From Naematelia aurantialba (taxonomy: Eukaryota > Basidiomycota > Tremellomycetes > Tremellales > Naemateliaceae): DNA of 64,000 bases. Below are positions 17,068 to 28,724 of this stretch, one piece after another (position 1 is the first letter of the stretch; every line of letters starts with the position of its first letter). The notes under the pieces were generated by a model. That model saw only the letters and a list, made by a program, of their open reading frames with translations. It was not told the origin of the DNA and ran no database searches. The position numbers and the translations under genes were made by a program. The DNA is taken from contig JAKFAO010000009.1 in assembly GCA_021527695.1 (NCBI GenBank), forward strand, positions 930,001-994,000, written 5' to 3'.

Positions 17068-18829
17068 ATGGTCAACGTCAATATCCAGACTACCATCTCT
17101 CCGTACACACAGAAGCCGCTGCTTACTCGCCCCCTTCTTTCCGATGCCGAGCTCGACGGAGTAATCGCCGAGTCGGTCAAGGCGCAGAAGAGCTGGAAGA
17201 AGGTCTCGCTCGACGAGCGTATAGCTGTGGCGGAGAAATGGCTTGTCAGCTGCTTCCAACAAGTCAGTGGTGCATCCAGCTGACAGCTGCAGGTCGAGTT
17301 TGAGAAGCTGACCGATCTGATGGCCGAGGACATCTCCTTGTCCATGGGCAGGTATGTCGTTCGGCCTGGTGGAGGAGGTTTAGTAAGCTGACGCCGTGCC
17401 AAGACCCATATCAAGCTGTAAGGGGGAAATTGGGGGCACTCTGTACCGCGCTCGGCATTTGATCAAAATCGCACGAGATTGCCTCAAGGCCATCCCTCAG
17501 GACGACGCATCAACAGACGCAACGAAGCTGACCATCGTCAAGCAGCCCATGGGCGTGATTGGGTGAGCATGGACAATTACATTCGCTTCCAGCTGACGGC
17601 TTCAAAGAGTCATCACCCCTTGGAACTACCCACACCTCTGCACCGTCAACACCGTTCTTCCCGCCATCATCTCGGGCAATTCAGTCATCATCAAGCCCGC
17701 ACCTCAGACGCCTGTCCCCGCCGAACGTTTCCTGTCCACTTTCGAGTCAGCCGGCCTTCCAGCAAACGTCTTGCAAGTCGTCCACCTCAGCCAAGCGTTG
17801 ACGCTCGACAAGTTCTGCCAGGACCCCAGGGTTGACTTTGTGGCGTTCACCGGTAGTGTCGCAGCAGGGCGTGCGATACAACAGGCGGCGAGCCAGGGCA
17901 AGGGCTTCAAAGGCGTAGGACTGGAGCTCGGCGGGAAAGATCCGGCTTACGTGCGGGCGGATGCGGACTTCAAATACTCGGTGGAGAACCTGGTAGACGG
18001 TGCGTTGATCGTTTCATTTCGGCGGCTGCGAAGCTCACATTCGCTAGGTGCCATGTTCAATTCTGGGCAGTCGTGCTGCGCCGTTGAGCGAATCTACGTC
18101 CACTCCTCGCTCTATGAAGAGTTTGTCAAGGAATTTGTTGAAATCGCCAAACAGTACAAGCTTGGAGACCCGAGCGACCCCAAGACCACACTTGGACCAG
18201 TCGTCAGCTTGGCAAGCGCAGAGCGGATTCGAAAGCAGGTCAAAGATGCAGGTCAGCTCCTCCGAGCCTGATCTTGGTTAAGCTGAAGGTTTGCAGTCGC
18301 CGCGGGAGCGAAGCTGGTCTTGGACGAATCTGCGTTCCCCCAAGCCAAGGAGGGCACGACCTTGGTCGGCCCTCAAGTACTAGTCGATGTCGACCACAGT
18401 GAGTTGTAACAGGATGCGGCAAAGCCGGGTTCAGCTCACAGTTGCAGCGATGGATGTCATGATGGAGGAGACTTTTGGCCCAGTGATTGGTATCATGAAA
18501 GTTGAGAGCGACGAGGAAGCGCTGGGCCTGATGAACGACAGCCCATACGGTCTTGTCAGTTGTCTGCGACAGTAGAGGACTCTCATCTGACGGAACAGAC
18601 TGCATCGATATGGACGTCGCCGACCGACCCAGCGTCGCTGGCAGCATTCAACTCGATGGTCGACGACCTCGAGTGCGGCATGGTATATATGAATCGCGCG
18701 GACGCACTGGAGCCGTCCTTGCCGTGGTCGGGCTGGAAGGACTCTGGCAGGGGCGTCAGCCTGTCGACGCTTGGGTACGACCAGTTGACCAGGGCCAAGG
18801 CGGTGTGCCTGAGGGTCCAGCTGGCATGA
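17068..18829 (+). CDS. Aldehyde dehydrogenase
   Basis: Oxidises an aldehyde to the acid with NAD(P)+; the substrate cannot be read from sequence. Exons in phase: 17068-17244, 17293-17351, 17404-17562, 17608-17999, 18048-18251, 18297-18398, 18448-18554, 18599-18829; 476 aa, usual for the family. Seen: 'GVITPWNYPH' (cofactor pocket), 'NSVIIKPAPQTP', 'FTGSVAAGRAI', the general-base Glu in 'GLELGGKDPAYV', the catalytic Cys in 'FNSGQSCCAVERIYV' and 'EETFGPVIGI' with 'NDSPYGLTASIWT'. There is no signal peptide or membrane segment, so cytosolic is likely. The first intron is placed at 17245 (GTCAGC) because this gives the usual spacing between 'IAVAEKWL' and 'EFEKLTDLM'; a second donor at 17263 would leave a 30-nt intron. 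Confidence 0.92.
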
Positions 18830-19099
18830 ACGTAGATGGCTTGGTGTGATGCATAGGATGATATTCCATGATCTACAGATACAACAAGACGTTGTGGGTT
18901 GCAGTTACAGTATCAACAGGGCGGGGGCAACTTATCTAGCATTGTGAGGACATTACTCCGCCATTCCATCATTACGACAGTCCATCATTGCGACATCCTC
19001 ACAATTCATCAGTTCAACATTCGGACATTCCATCATTGCGACATCCATTAATGCGACGTGCCCACAATTCATCAGTTCAAAATTCCAGCATTTCGGCAT
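18830..19099. other. Intergenic region with degenerate repeats
   Basis: Convergent 3' flanks. From 18953 to 19095 the words CATTCCATCATTGCGACATC and ACAATTCATCAGTTCAA recur two to three times in degenerate form. No gene is seen. Confidence 0.6.
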
Positions 19100-22000
19100 T
19101 CAAGCCTTGAGCCATGATTCGTAAAACTGGGCATTGGCTTTCTCGGCGTCTCCTCGTCTGTCATCGCCGGCGGCCGCCGCCGTGAGCCAACCGGCTCCTA
19201 CGCTCGTATCGGCGGTCCCGAGGAGCCTGTCGACCTCGTCGCCCGCTGCGAGGCGCGCAGCCTTGACGTACAGCTGGAGGTCTTTCTCTTCGCCCAGGGT
19301 ATGCGAGGCGAGGAGGTCGTCGGCGTGGTAATGCGTGTACCTGGTCGTCAGCGCTGCAGTGGTTGTGGGGACACTGCGGTGTTGTTCTGGAACAGCATCG
19401 TGGGAGAGCATCCTGCAAGAGGGTCCTGCAAGAGCCATACTGCAAGAGCCACATTGCAAGAGCCATGCTGCAAGAGCCATGCTGCAAGAGCCATACTGCA
19501 AGAGCCATGCTGCAAGAGGGTCCTGCAAGAGCCATACTGCAAGAGCGCCCTGCAAGAGCCCTACTGCAAGAGCCACTGCAAGAGCCATCCCCGAGAGCAT
19601 CGTGGAAAGACGATGCGCAGAAGAGACCTACCAGTCGTACTCCTGGATCCGCTGGTCAATGTCCGGCGGATCCAACAGAGCCGCCACGAGCACCTCGACC
19701 GGGTGCGGCTCGTGTTGCCGCCCTGACGTGCCGGCGGCCTGCGAGTCTGGCTGGTTCGTCGGAGTGTCGGAGCTCCCGAGGTCCGCGTGGTCTGCCCATC
19801 GTCGAGCGCTCCGACGCGGTCTACGGGAAGAACAGGCGATGTCAGCTGGGTGCTGACGTAGGTGTGGTGTGTGCAAGAGGAAGAGGCGTGCGACAGTGCG
19901 CGAGGGGCTCACGGTGGGCCTGCCGAGGTGGGCGAGGACAGATCGGATATGCGGGACTCGAAGGGGCTGGTGAACTCGTGTTTGGGTTTCCTGTATCTGT
20001 CTCAGTCCTTCCGCCCTTCTATCATCCATTTCTCTCGAGAGAGAATGGTCACTCACGCGGCGAATCGTCCTGTCGAGTTCATGGTGCTGCATCATGCGGG
20101 GTCAGCAGCTACTTCTTGGCATATCTGGAGCTTGGGGCCGGTCACTCGGGGGGGACAGGAGAGAGGACTGCACTGACAATGCGTACAGCCGCCCAAACTG
20201 CGACAAGATGTGCGGTTTGTAGTACTCTTTGAAAACCTGGTTGATAGGTGCCAAAGCGTCGATCTGCCGGTCTTTCAGGTGAGACGGCGTGAACCATTGT
20301 CGGTAATGCGGTCTGTCGGTGTGGTATACTGGGATCGGGGCCTCTACGCCCAGCTAAAAGGGCGCACGGTAACCGTCAGGTTAAAAAAGCTAACGAAGGG
20401 TCCAGGAAAGCAAGGGGACGGAGGAGGCACGAACAAAGAGGTTGATGGCCGCTTGCTTGTCTGCATCGAGCATCGAGTTATTGTAGAATCTTCGGATATT
20501 CTCTGCGTGCGTCGCCGAGCTTTAGCCAGATCGCTCGGACGAGGCATGGCTCAGCTAACTGACCTAGCAAGTCACGCGAATGCGAGCTCCATTGGGCCGC
20601 CTTGGTGCGGCGGTAGGTATCCACACGATTGACGAGCGCCGAACCCGTATACTGCCATGCCAGCGCTACGCACACACATCAGCTGAGTCTGTCAGCCATC
20701 GGCTCGCTGGATTCACTATCTCCATGATCATGATACATCTGCAAAACCGTTAGTTTCTATCAGCCGAGTGGGGAGCACCTCACTTCGGTGAGCACATCGA
20801 CCGCGTCGCAGCTGAAAGGGAGATACGGGGTCCCTAGCATGCCCAGGGCGTACAGCTGGTGGCCGAACGCTCGCTTCGCGATCGCGAATTGCGCGGCGTT
20901 AGTCCGATCCAGACAGTCGACGCAATTGACACGCAAGATACCCTGTTGGAGCAGTGGTCGGCCCCTCCGGCCTCCAAATCTTCTCAACGCCACCCGTCAG
21001 TGCTCTACATGGCAGAACCGGACAGCACAGGCAGACTCACGAGTCATCGTCGTATCGTGCTGGACCTCCGTGGAAGAAATTCGTAGCTTGCAGGCTCTCC
21101 TCACATACGTCCTCCAAAACGCCCATGACATCTTGATGCCCACTACCGCCTGCTTCAGCACTGGCATCCCACGCGTGGTGTCTCTCACCGACCTCTTCGC
21201 TGCCTGCGCCATATCCCAGGCGATGTACCGCATCTTTTTGCCCTCTGGCAAAAACTGGTTCAGATACTCCACGCACTGCCCATACTCTGACAGCAGCTTG
21301 CTCTCCCGCGGTACGGTCTCCCGAGACTTGATAAGATTGAGAATGAAGATCGGCGCTCCGTACCGCCCCAGCAGATCATCAAAGTGTTTCGCCGCTGGAG
21401 TATAGAACGGGTCCTTGATCGTGACTACACGCACAACGGTCAGCGAAGACTGGTGCCAGGACGGTAGATGAGGATGTACTTTCAATAGGAGGCCGGGGAG
21501 TCATCTGTGAAGACTCTTGGTGCCACATGACAGGGATCGACCCGCGATATTGCACAAACGAGGTATATCCACCGTACCCGCCTGTCAAATGTCCCTGAGA
21601 CGATCTCGAGCCGAACGCAGTCGCGAGCGGTTCAGAGACACTAGATTGATGAGCGAAACTCGGTTTCTGTACGAGCGCCTCACATTTGCTCGGTCTCGAC
21701 CTCGTTGGCTACGTGACCCTGGTATGATTAGTATACACACTACAGAGGCGGATGGAGACTGATGGAGACTGATCTAGACATACATGCTCGTTAGCTCCTC
21801 TTGTGAGGAACCTCGCCCCGGCGTAATGGCGCGACCGTCTTGCGATCAGTGTCAAGTACACTGTCCGCGTAAAGACGTTGATTTCTGCCTCGCTGTCATT
21901 CCTGATCATCGTGTACAGGTGTCAGAGCTCACTCGCTTGGTCCACGAAACCATGTATCAGAGGCAACACCCAGCGGCTCCGCCCCTTTGGTTCCTCCAGG

Positions 22001-22884
22001 TGGAACGCGGGAGACAGCAGATGATGGTTCCACATGAAGCGAGTATTCCATCTCCGATTTTCGGCGGAGACGGTGAGGTTGGTCTGCAGGGTGTTGGTGA
22101 TGTCGTACGAATAGCTAATATACGAGTATTCATCAGGCGTGGTCTGGAAACGAAAGCCCAAGTGCTCTTACGAAAAGTAAAAGTTCTTGGATAGGTCGAC
22201 CTGTTGAAACGTGTTGAGCATCCTGTTCATGGTCAGTGACGACATCGTGAACCCGCTGAGCAGCCGTACTTGGTTTCCTGATTGGTTCTCTCCGATTTGC
22301 TAGCGATAGTGAGAAGCTGGTCTCGTCAGTGCGCACTTCAGGTCGTGACGATTGGCAGACTACGCACAGTAGTCTCATCGCAGTGGTAGACTGAAGATGA
22401 GCGCGTCCTTGTGTCAACCTTGCAATGAGCTCACTATAGTGGCCCCCCAGCAGCCCGACGACGGATCGCTTGGTGATCAAGATCAAATACCAACCTGCCG
22501 TGAATTTGACGAATCCCACGATTCCGCTGCAACCGCTGTGAGCAACGCCGACGTGGTGGACTCGAGTGAGGGCATGTGGGCTCACTGGAACTCGAGCACC
22601 TTTTCCAGACCGCCTTGGCTCTTGTTGCCGTCCTGAACCATTCGTAACAGGAGGTCCAGCTCGGCGCCGTCGTATGTCGTCGCATCTTCCGTCACGTTCA
22701 GAGTGGTCGGATCCGTGCGGTCAATCTTGAGTACGCGGTGGGTATCACCTGTCGATGCTGTAATGTAGAAGCGGCTGCGTGCGTCAGCTTCAGAACGGTC
22801 GACCAGCATGCTGTACCTCTTGGTCTCGAAGAGCGTAAACTTGGACAGCGAATTCAAGCCGGACGGATCGTCGTCGTCGTCCAT
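19100..22884 (-). CDS. FIG4: Fig4-type SAC-domain phosphoinositide 5-phosphatase
   Basis: In other fungi and animals Fig4 removes the 5-phosphate of PI(3,5)P2 and stabilises the Fab1-Vac14 complex on the vacuole. Reading the minus strand: ATG at 22884 ('[18 protein letters not shown]'; a longer frame from a TTG is not used), '[17 protein letters not shown]', '[19 protein letters not shown]', '[13 protein letters not shown]', '[14 protein letters not shown]', '[14 protein letters not shown]', and the SAC catalytic motif '[12 protein letters not shown]' (CX5R) near 20897-20930, then '[14 protein letters not shown]'. All family blocks are present in order. The last intron (19341-19631) carries a minisatellite; the last exon 19100-19340 begins '[16 protein letters not shown]'. 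Internal exon limits were only partly resolved. There are at least ten introns. Confidence 0.92.
19411..19590 (-). repeat. Intronic minisatellite made of splice-acceptor-like units
   Basis: Thirteen copies of TGCAAGAG spaced mostly every 9 or 15-18 bases fill the last intron of FIG4. Read on the coding (minus) strand, each unit is CTCTTGCAG, a pyrimidine run plus CAG, i.e. a near-consensus 3' splice site. The annotated acceptor (19341-19343) lies downstream of the array. Confidence 0.85.
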
Positions 22885-23345
22885 GTCGTCTGTAGTTGCA
22901 GTCTGCTTCCCCCCCCCCAACCTCTTTCACGTTGTGTTCCGCCACGTCGTCGTTCGCTGCCTCACACCGTTGGTCGTCGCTTGATCCGACTTGCTCGCTG
23001 TGGAACCCAACACCTTGAGGAACCCGTAGTCACTCTCTATGCGGTCAATCCGAGTAGCTCGCGAGTAAAGTTCGTTCCCTGAAGACGATACAAATCTCCC
23101 CCCATCTACAACTTTTTTCCCGTTTCTACTTTCACTTGTTCTCTCTCTTCGACAATCCACACCTTGTCGCCCTGTGATCCCTCTCTTGGCAACCCCCATA
23201 GATGAGGGAGGTAGCAGGCAAAGAGGCTAGAGCATCACCACAGCCTCGTCTGCCTCCGTTTTCCCTCTCTCTTTATCCTTGTAGATAGGCCGTAATCTAG
23301 CCAATCACCTCGCCCCTCCCCCCCCCTCTCCTCTCCTTCGTCGCC
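22885..23345. promoter_or_regulatory. Divergent upstream region of FIG4 and the arrestin gene
   Basis: About 460 bp without a supported gene. It contains a run of ten C at about 22909-22918 and a C/T-rich block (23260-23340) next to the arrestin start. No specific regulatory site is claimed. Confidence 0.5.
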
Positions 23346-26300
23346 ATGGTCAAGTCACATCAACCGCTTCAGATCCGCTTGACCGAGCCCGTGATCTTTC
23401 TTAAAGGGCCGTCGACGGGTTTGGACTTTCGTGGACGGCCCCAGGTGGTTCGTCAGGATGGTCAGCCCGCCATGTTGCGCGGGCTCTTGACCCTCAGATT
23501 GGGCAAACCCACAAGGATCAGGAGCATCGTCATCAAGCTCGAGGGCAAGGCTCGTACCGAGTGGCCAGAAGGTACGTCCAGGCGCATACCAGCCAGCATG
23601 CCCACGCGCTTATCGCACCGTAGGTATTGGGCAACGGCGGATGGACACGCACGAAGAGCATCTCATCATGTCAGAAACAACAACCTATTTCTCTGCCAAA
23701 CACGAGTCCATGTCTCGCTCTCGCTCTGCCCGTCGAGCTGCCTCTCTCGGTCCCGGAGTGTCGTTTGGGCAATGGGATCTGGACGAGGATGTGATCGAGG
23801 ATGACATGGATTTGCCGGATGTACCGGACGGGGACGATATCTCAGACTGGGTTGGAGTCAACATGACTCGTGGTCGACCGGGGGTTGGGCGGAGTTTACG
23901 AAGTGCAAGTGCGATGCCAGGGACACACGATGGCTCGTCGTGGCATCGCGATGGCTTTTCTCGCCAGCCGAGCTTGACGGACGACCGAGATGCACTCGGA
24001 CTCGACTTGACACTGCGGGGTCCTTCTCCCGCGTATACCCCCAATATGTCCGCCAACACATCCCGCAGGTCCTCGTTTCGTACCGGCAGCTCGGGAGGAG
24101 CGCACGAGCCAGTACTATCCCCTATCGTGTCGGCTGCCAACTCGCGCCGTGGATCCTCGCGAGACGACAGCACCGAGACTCAGCACGGCAGGCGTACTGC
24201 AAGAGGCCCCGGAGGCCGTTTAGTAGACGATCCACTGCACGAGAACGATCTTTGGGAGCCCACTACGCCATCTGGCGATCCCGCTGCCCGCTTTTCGTAT
24301 CTCCTCGAGGGCGACCCTTCGGAGCCATCGAGATCGATCCTGCGGCCTGAATCGACTCGAGAGGTGAGCGGTGAGGTTCATTTTGACGACTCCATCCGCA
24401 GTAGCGAGGGGGCGACACCCCAAGACGTGGAGTCGCCGCTGGAAATGGCTCCACAAGATGCCTTGCTCAATCGCCCTGCATCGATCCGCACTACGTCGAC
24501 CAGCTTTAGCGCTTCGTCCACATCGCTGAGCGGGTCCTCCGGCGAGCATCATAGCAACGGGGAGGCACACCCAATCTCAGCTGCCATCCAGCCGACGTCG
24601 GCGCTTTCGACCGCGCACAACTCGCCTGCTCCATCTGCCCCGCCTTCCATTCGTAACGAGATCCCTCGACGGTCGAGCATGTCGAACAATTCTATATCAA
24701 GTGGACCTAGGGAAGACGATTCTTTGATGACTCCCATGACTCCCAGCATGTCCAGACAAGGGAGCTTGCGTTCCGTCCACCACGAGCCGCCTCCACCCCT
24801 CCGCCAGACCCGCGCTGCAAGCCACGCATCCACAATTGTCGAGAATCTCCCTTCTCCACCGACTGGAACAGCCGGCCGCTCAGGCAGCGGATCTTTTTCA
24901 CTGTCCAGTCGACCGAGCCTACAACATCTCCGCCAGGAAGGATCGATAAGGTCAGACGCAAGCGACGACGGCAGGGGCCGTAGGAGCCACAAATTCAGTC
25001 TTTCGGCTGCGTTTCGCAATCTCTCATCGAGAGGCAAAAGCAAGTCCAGAAGCCGACAGAGCTCCCTGAACGACATATCACAGTCGTCTATCGCTGAACC
25101 AATGCCCAGCACCAGCCGCGTGGCCAGTGGATCCGCGATCCCTCCTCATTTACGCCAGACTCGGCGCCGGGCATCGTCGGGGCAGTCAGATTTCGTTCCG
25201 CCCTACGGACGAGGTGGGGCGGGCTCTATTCCGCGGAGCGAGTCGCGTGAAAGGAGGCCATTGAGTCCTGTGCGCTCTGATGAGAGGAGCGAGAGTCGTG
25301 GACGAGGCAGGAACAAGGGAATGAAGGTTCTCACTGGAAAGCTTGGACTGGACCATACAGACGCCGACGACGACGTCCACAATTGGAAGGAGTTCCGCAA
25401 GGGTCAGTTTTCACCTCCAAAGACGCGATGGAGCTGACGGATAATTAGGAACATACAACTACCCTATATCTTTCCCCATCCCAGTCGATGCCCCTCCTTC
25501 CATCCATGCGGAATTCGGCTCGGTCACGTACCGGCTCAAAGCTAACGTCGTCCGCGTTGGTGCTCTCACGCCGAACCTGGTAGAGGAGGTTGAAGTGACG
25601 ATGATTGCCAGCCCGCAGGAGGATGATATGGAGGAATCGGAGAATGTGATTGTCGAGAGACAATGGGAAGAGCAGATGCGGTATCAGATTGCACTCAGCG
25701 GCAAGGCGTTCCCCATTGGGGGCACCATGTGAGTGTTATTGGCTGTCGTCTTCCTTGTGTGAACGAGTGCTTATGGCCTTTAGACCAATCAGTATCCGAT
25801 TGATGCCTCTAACGAAGTGCCGCATCCACCGGCTTACCGTCTCCCTGGAGGGTGGGTTTACAGGAGTGTGCGGTCTGCTGAGCTAACGTACCTACAGAGA
25901 AGACTGACTACTTTGCACTGGACCGAAAGGTCGCGCGGCACGAGACGCCGAAGAAATTCATGCTCCTCTTCATCAAGCAGCCCGAGAAGCTGGAACGTGT
26001 CCAGCCGCTCTTGCCGATCCTGTCGGACGATCCCAACGCAGCGAAAGACTCTCCGCTCGCGCCTCTGGCTCTCCAGGCTGCGCTCAACAACCCTGCGCCC
26101 GACGCCTTTAGCATCGACGGCGACGAGGACGCACTGTACGCGTCAATGTATGCGTCGCTTCTCGATCCGCTCGGTCCGTGGCATCTGGAGAAGGTGCTCA
26201 CAGTACCGGATTGCGCGAGCTCGATCAAGTTCACCACGAAACACGACAAGACGAATATCCAAGTATCACATTGGCTCAAGGTCACGATCCGTGTGGAGCG

Positions 26301-26972
26301 TGGGGACGATGTTGCGGTCGATACGAAGGGCCGGCGAAAGCAATTTGACATTATCATGTAAGCCGCTCGGCCCGCACCATCTCGAGTCTCCTAGGACCAT
26401 GCTGATATTGATATCCCAGTGAAACGCCAATCAAGATCCTTGATTGCCGGGTCAACCCGCAGTGGAACTCGCTGCCGACGTACACGCCTCAGAACCCAGC
26501 TTCGCAGTCGGCGGGACCGGGCATCTGCTCTGTGCACGGCAACGGTCCTCGGCCGGCACCGATATCGTCTACCCACCGTGCCGCGCAATTTGATCCACTC
26601 GTCTCGGCCGCGCCGCTTCCTCGAATGGCGGCGTTCCCTGCCTTCGACGGGACGTTTCGCGAGGGCTCGGGGTCGCGCTCGCGCGATCGACGGACGAGCG
26701 AAGGAATGCCGGCGGTCATCAACGGCGCTGAAGGGGACGATTCTCTGTTGGAGAGAAATATCGTCTACGACCAACTTATGAGCGGACAGGTGACCGAGAC
26801 GGGAGAGGTGCCGCCGACGTATGGCGAGGCGATGGCGAGTAAGGCCCGGACAGAGAGCCGCAGCAGGTCGAGCCTCGGTAGGGTCGAAGAGCAGGAGCGG
26901 GAAGGAAGGAGCCGAGAGCCGGCCGGCGAACGCAGGAGTAGGTCAAGAGGTATACGAGAGATGTTGGCGTGA
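23346..26972 (+). CDS. Alpha-arrestin (ART-type ubiquitin-ligase adaptor)
   Basis: Adaptor that brings membrane transporters to the Rsp5/Nedd4 ligase for endocytosis. Exons in phase: 23346-23571, 23624-25402, 25449-25728, 25784-25851, 25898-26357, 26420-26972; 1121 aa. The arrestin N-domain starts 'PLQIRLTEPVIFLKGP', with 'LRGLLTLRLGKPTRI'. It is interrupted by about 570 Ser/Arg-rich disordered residues and resumes at 'TYNYPISFPIPVDAPP'. The C-domain has 'HWLKVTIRVERGDD' and 'ETPIKILDCRVNP'. A PPTY motif (26812-26823) is a Rsp5 WW-domain ligand; LPTY is a weaker one. The C-terminal tail is Arg/Ser/Glu-rich. Long loops in the arrestin fold are known in yeast ARTs, but this one is large. Confidence 0.92.
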
Positions 26973-27520
26973 CGCAAGAGGGTGTAAGAGGCGTCGGTTG
27001 GCCAGGAGAGGATGTACGACCTGTCGTTGTGATCGAGAGAAGATGTACGAGAGATGGCGTGGCGGGTGAAGATGTACGAGATGTCGGTTGGCCAGGGGGG
27101 GATGTACGAGAGATGTCGGTTGGCCAGGAGAGGATGTACTAGGGTTGTTGGTGTGACGGGAGATGACAGTGTATAAGGGTCACGGATCGGGATATTGTCA
27201 GCAAGGTGGATTAATAATCAGCGGGAAGGGAGCGGGTGGATACCCGAACGCGGTACAGGCTTAACAAGCACACTAGACTTTAATCGTAGATGGGTTAGGC
27301 ATGGTATGTAGGTGCATGGTATAATGTGCGTGTCGCAGGAGAGCGCCGCGCCCAACACGCAGGTTTGAGTCGACTTGTCACTCAATTATTATATAGGCAT
27401 GTCACTCGTCTCCTAGTTGGACAAGCCCCACGCGACACCATTTAATCGAGTTGGCCAATCGTTTACTATACACACAAGCCCCGCCGAAGCACGGTATGGA
27501 GATACACGAGCGATGCGAGA
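26973..27520. other. Intergenic region with tandem repeats
   Basis: The first 170 bp (26978-27140) carry three to four degenerate copies of a unit with TCGGTTGGCCAGGAGAGGAT followed by GTACGAGAGATG. The rest (27150-27520) holds no gene that can be supported; it is the convergent 3' flank of the arrestin and STEEP1-like genes. Confidence 0.6.
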
Positions 27521-28449
27521 TCATGTCGCTGTCGACGGCGTTGGATCCAGATCCTCCATCTCGTTGTTCGGAACTTGATCTGAAGGTTCTCCAGGCGGGC
27601 GCTCCTCGCCTTCGAAAGCGTCGTATGGCACCCGGCCTTGCCTGTTTGGTATTAGCATGCTAGCATGCAACCGAGTCTCGACGGTTCAAGACAGACGCGA
27701 CTATGCAAGCTGGACGTACAGTTCTGTCATAGCGCCCTTGAGGACGTAGAGGAATGGCGAGTCGCCGGCGGGTGGTGCGTTTGTCTGGTAGGCCACTGGG
27801 CGTATTAGCAGGGTTACGGGGCGTGTTACTGAGGAAGTTGAGTAACAACTGGTCGAGCACGCTCGAGGGCACACAGACGAATGGCACCACACTTACCAGT
27901 CGCATTGCACCTGCCGCAGACGAATGGTTGGCGAAGTTCGAGGTCCTGTGTGTCTTTTCTGTGACAGATTAGCTGACCACGCAACGTGGGGACAGCCCGT
28001 CGAGCCTGTGATCAGGATCGCCCGCCACGTCGATATGTTGAGCACAGCGTTCCATGTCGTACATGTGGAATATGACGTATGTCATTCAGTTCAAGGAAGA
28101 CTTACCGTTTCAGCAGACATCTCCTCCCAGACTGAGCATTCAGTTTGAACTTTCGTGCGGCCTCTCCATTCTTCCCTTCCAGAGCACGGATGATGAATGA
28201 TCCATCCGACCTGTGTGACGCATCAGCATTCACCCTCCTATGCCTTGCGATAGCGGGATACATGAAGGGTCGACATCGGGAAGGAGAGAGTGCTCACCGT
28301 CGTCGAGGGAGTCTGTCCAGCTTGCCCTGCAAGACCAGGACAAAGTCCCCGCACAGGCAGTAGTACGATCGGAGGACGGCCCGTGCTGACTGCGTCAACT
28401 TGGACTGCTCCGACGTCGAGACGATCGCGCGAGTCACGACCTTGGGCAT
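27521..28449 (-). CDS. STEEP1/UPF0428 family protein
   Basis: Homologue of the animal STING ER-exit protein (CXorf56). In animals it helps STING leave the ER; the ancestral role is not known, and no STING is expected in this fungus. Exons: 28449-28298, 28210-28106, 27958-27897, 27795-27720, 27641-27521, all in phase; 171 aa. The N-terminus 'MPKVVTRAIVSTSEQSK' and 'YYCLCGDFVLVLQGKLDRLP' match the family closely, including the CLCG motif. 'FVCGRCNAT' with 'VAYQTN' corresponds to the conserved CxxC of the second half. 'FLYVLKGAMTEL' follows and the tail is acidic. It is divergent from the MoCF gene, with 275 bp between starts. Confidence 0.85.
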
Positions 28450-28724
28450 GGTGGACAGTCGTGAGATTGATCAAGAGTCTTGATATTGATGAGGGAAAAG
28501 CAGAGCAGAGTGAAGGTGGCGAAGATTTGATTCCGTTCGGCTGGCATATGGAGTCCCCGCTTTGATCCATCAAAGGTGCAACTAGCCAACGACAAAAGAG
28601 TAGTCTGCTGGATTCGTGTAGAATGGCCTGTATAGTCCGCTCGGCAGTGTATATACATCGTAGCTTCAGCAGAACATACCTGTCCCTCCGTCCAGCCCAG
28701 TCCAGTCCTCGATACCCGCGTGCC
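28450..28724. promoter_or_regulatory. Divergent upstream region
   Basis: 275 bp between the start codons of the STEEP1-like gene and the MoCF-domain gene; must hold both promoters. A plus-strand 'gtatatacatc' at about 28648 is TATA-like. Confidence 0.4.

Noticed and set aside
17263..17292. 30-nt intron in the aldehyde dehydrogenase
   Set aside because: Too short for splicing; a donor at 17245 gives a 48-nt intron, same phase and better family spacing.
19411..19590. CRISPR-like repeat array
   Set aside because: Units are 9-18 bp with no constant spacers, in a eukaryotic intron; it is a minisatellite.
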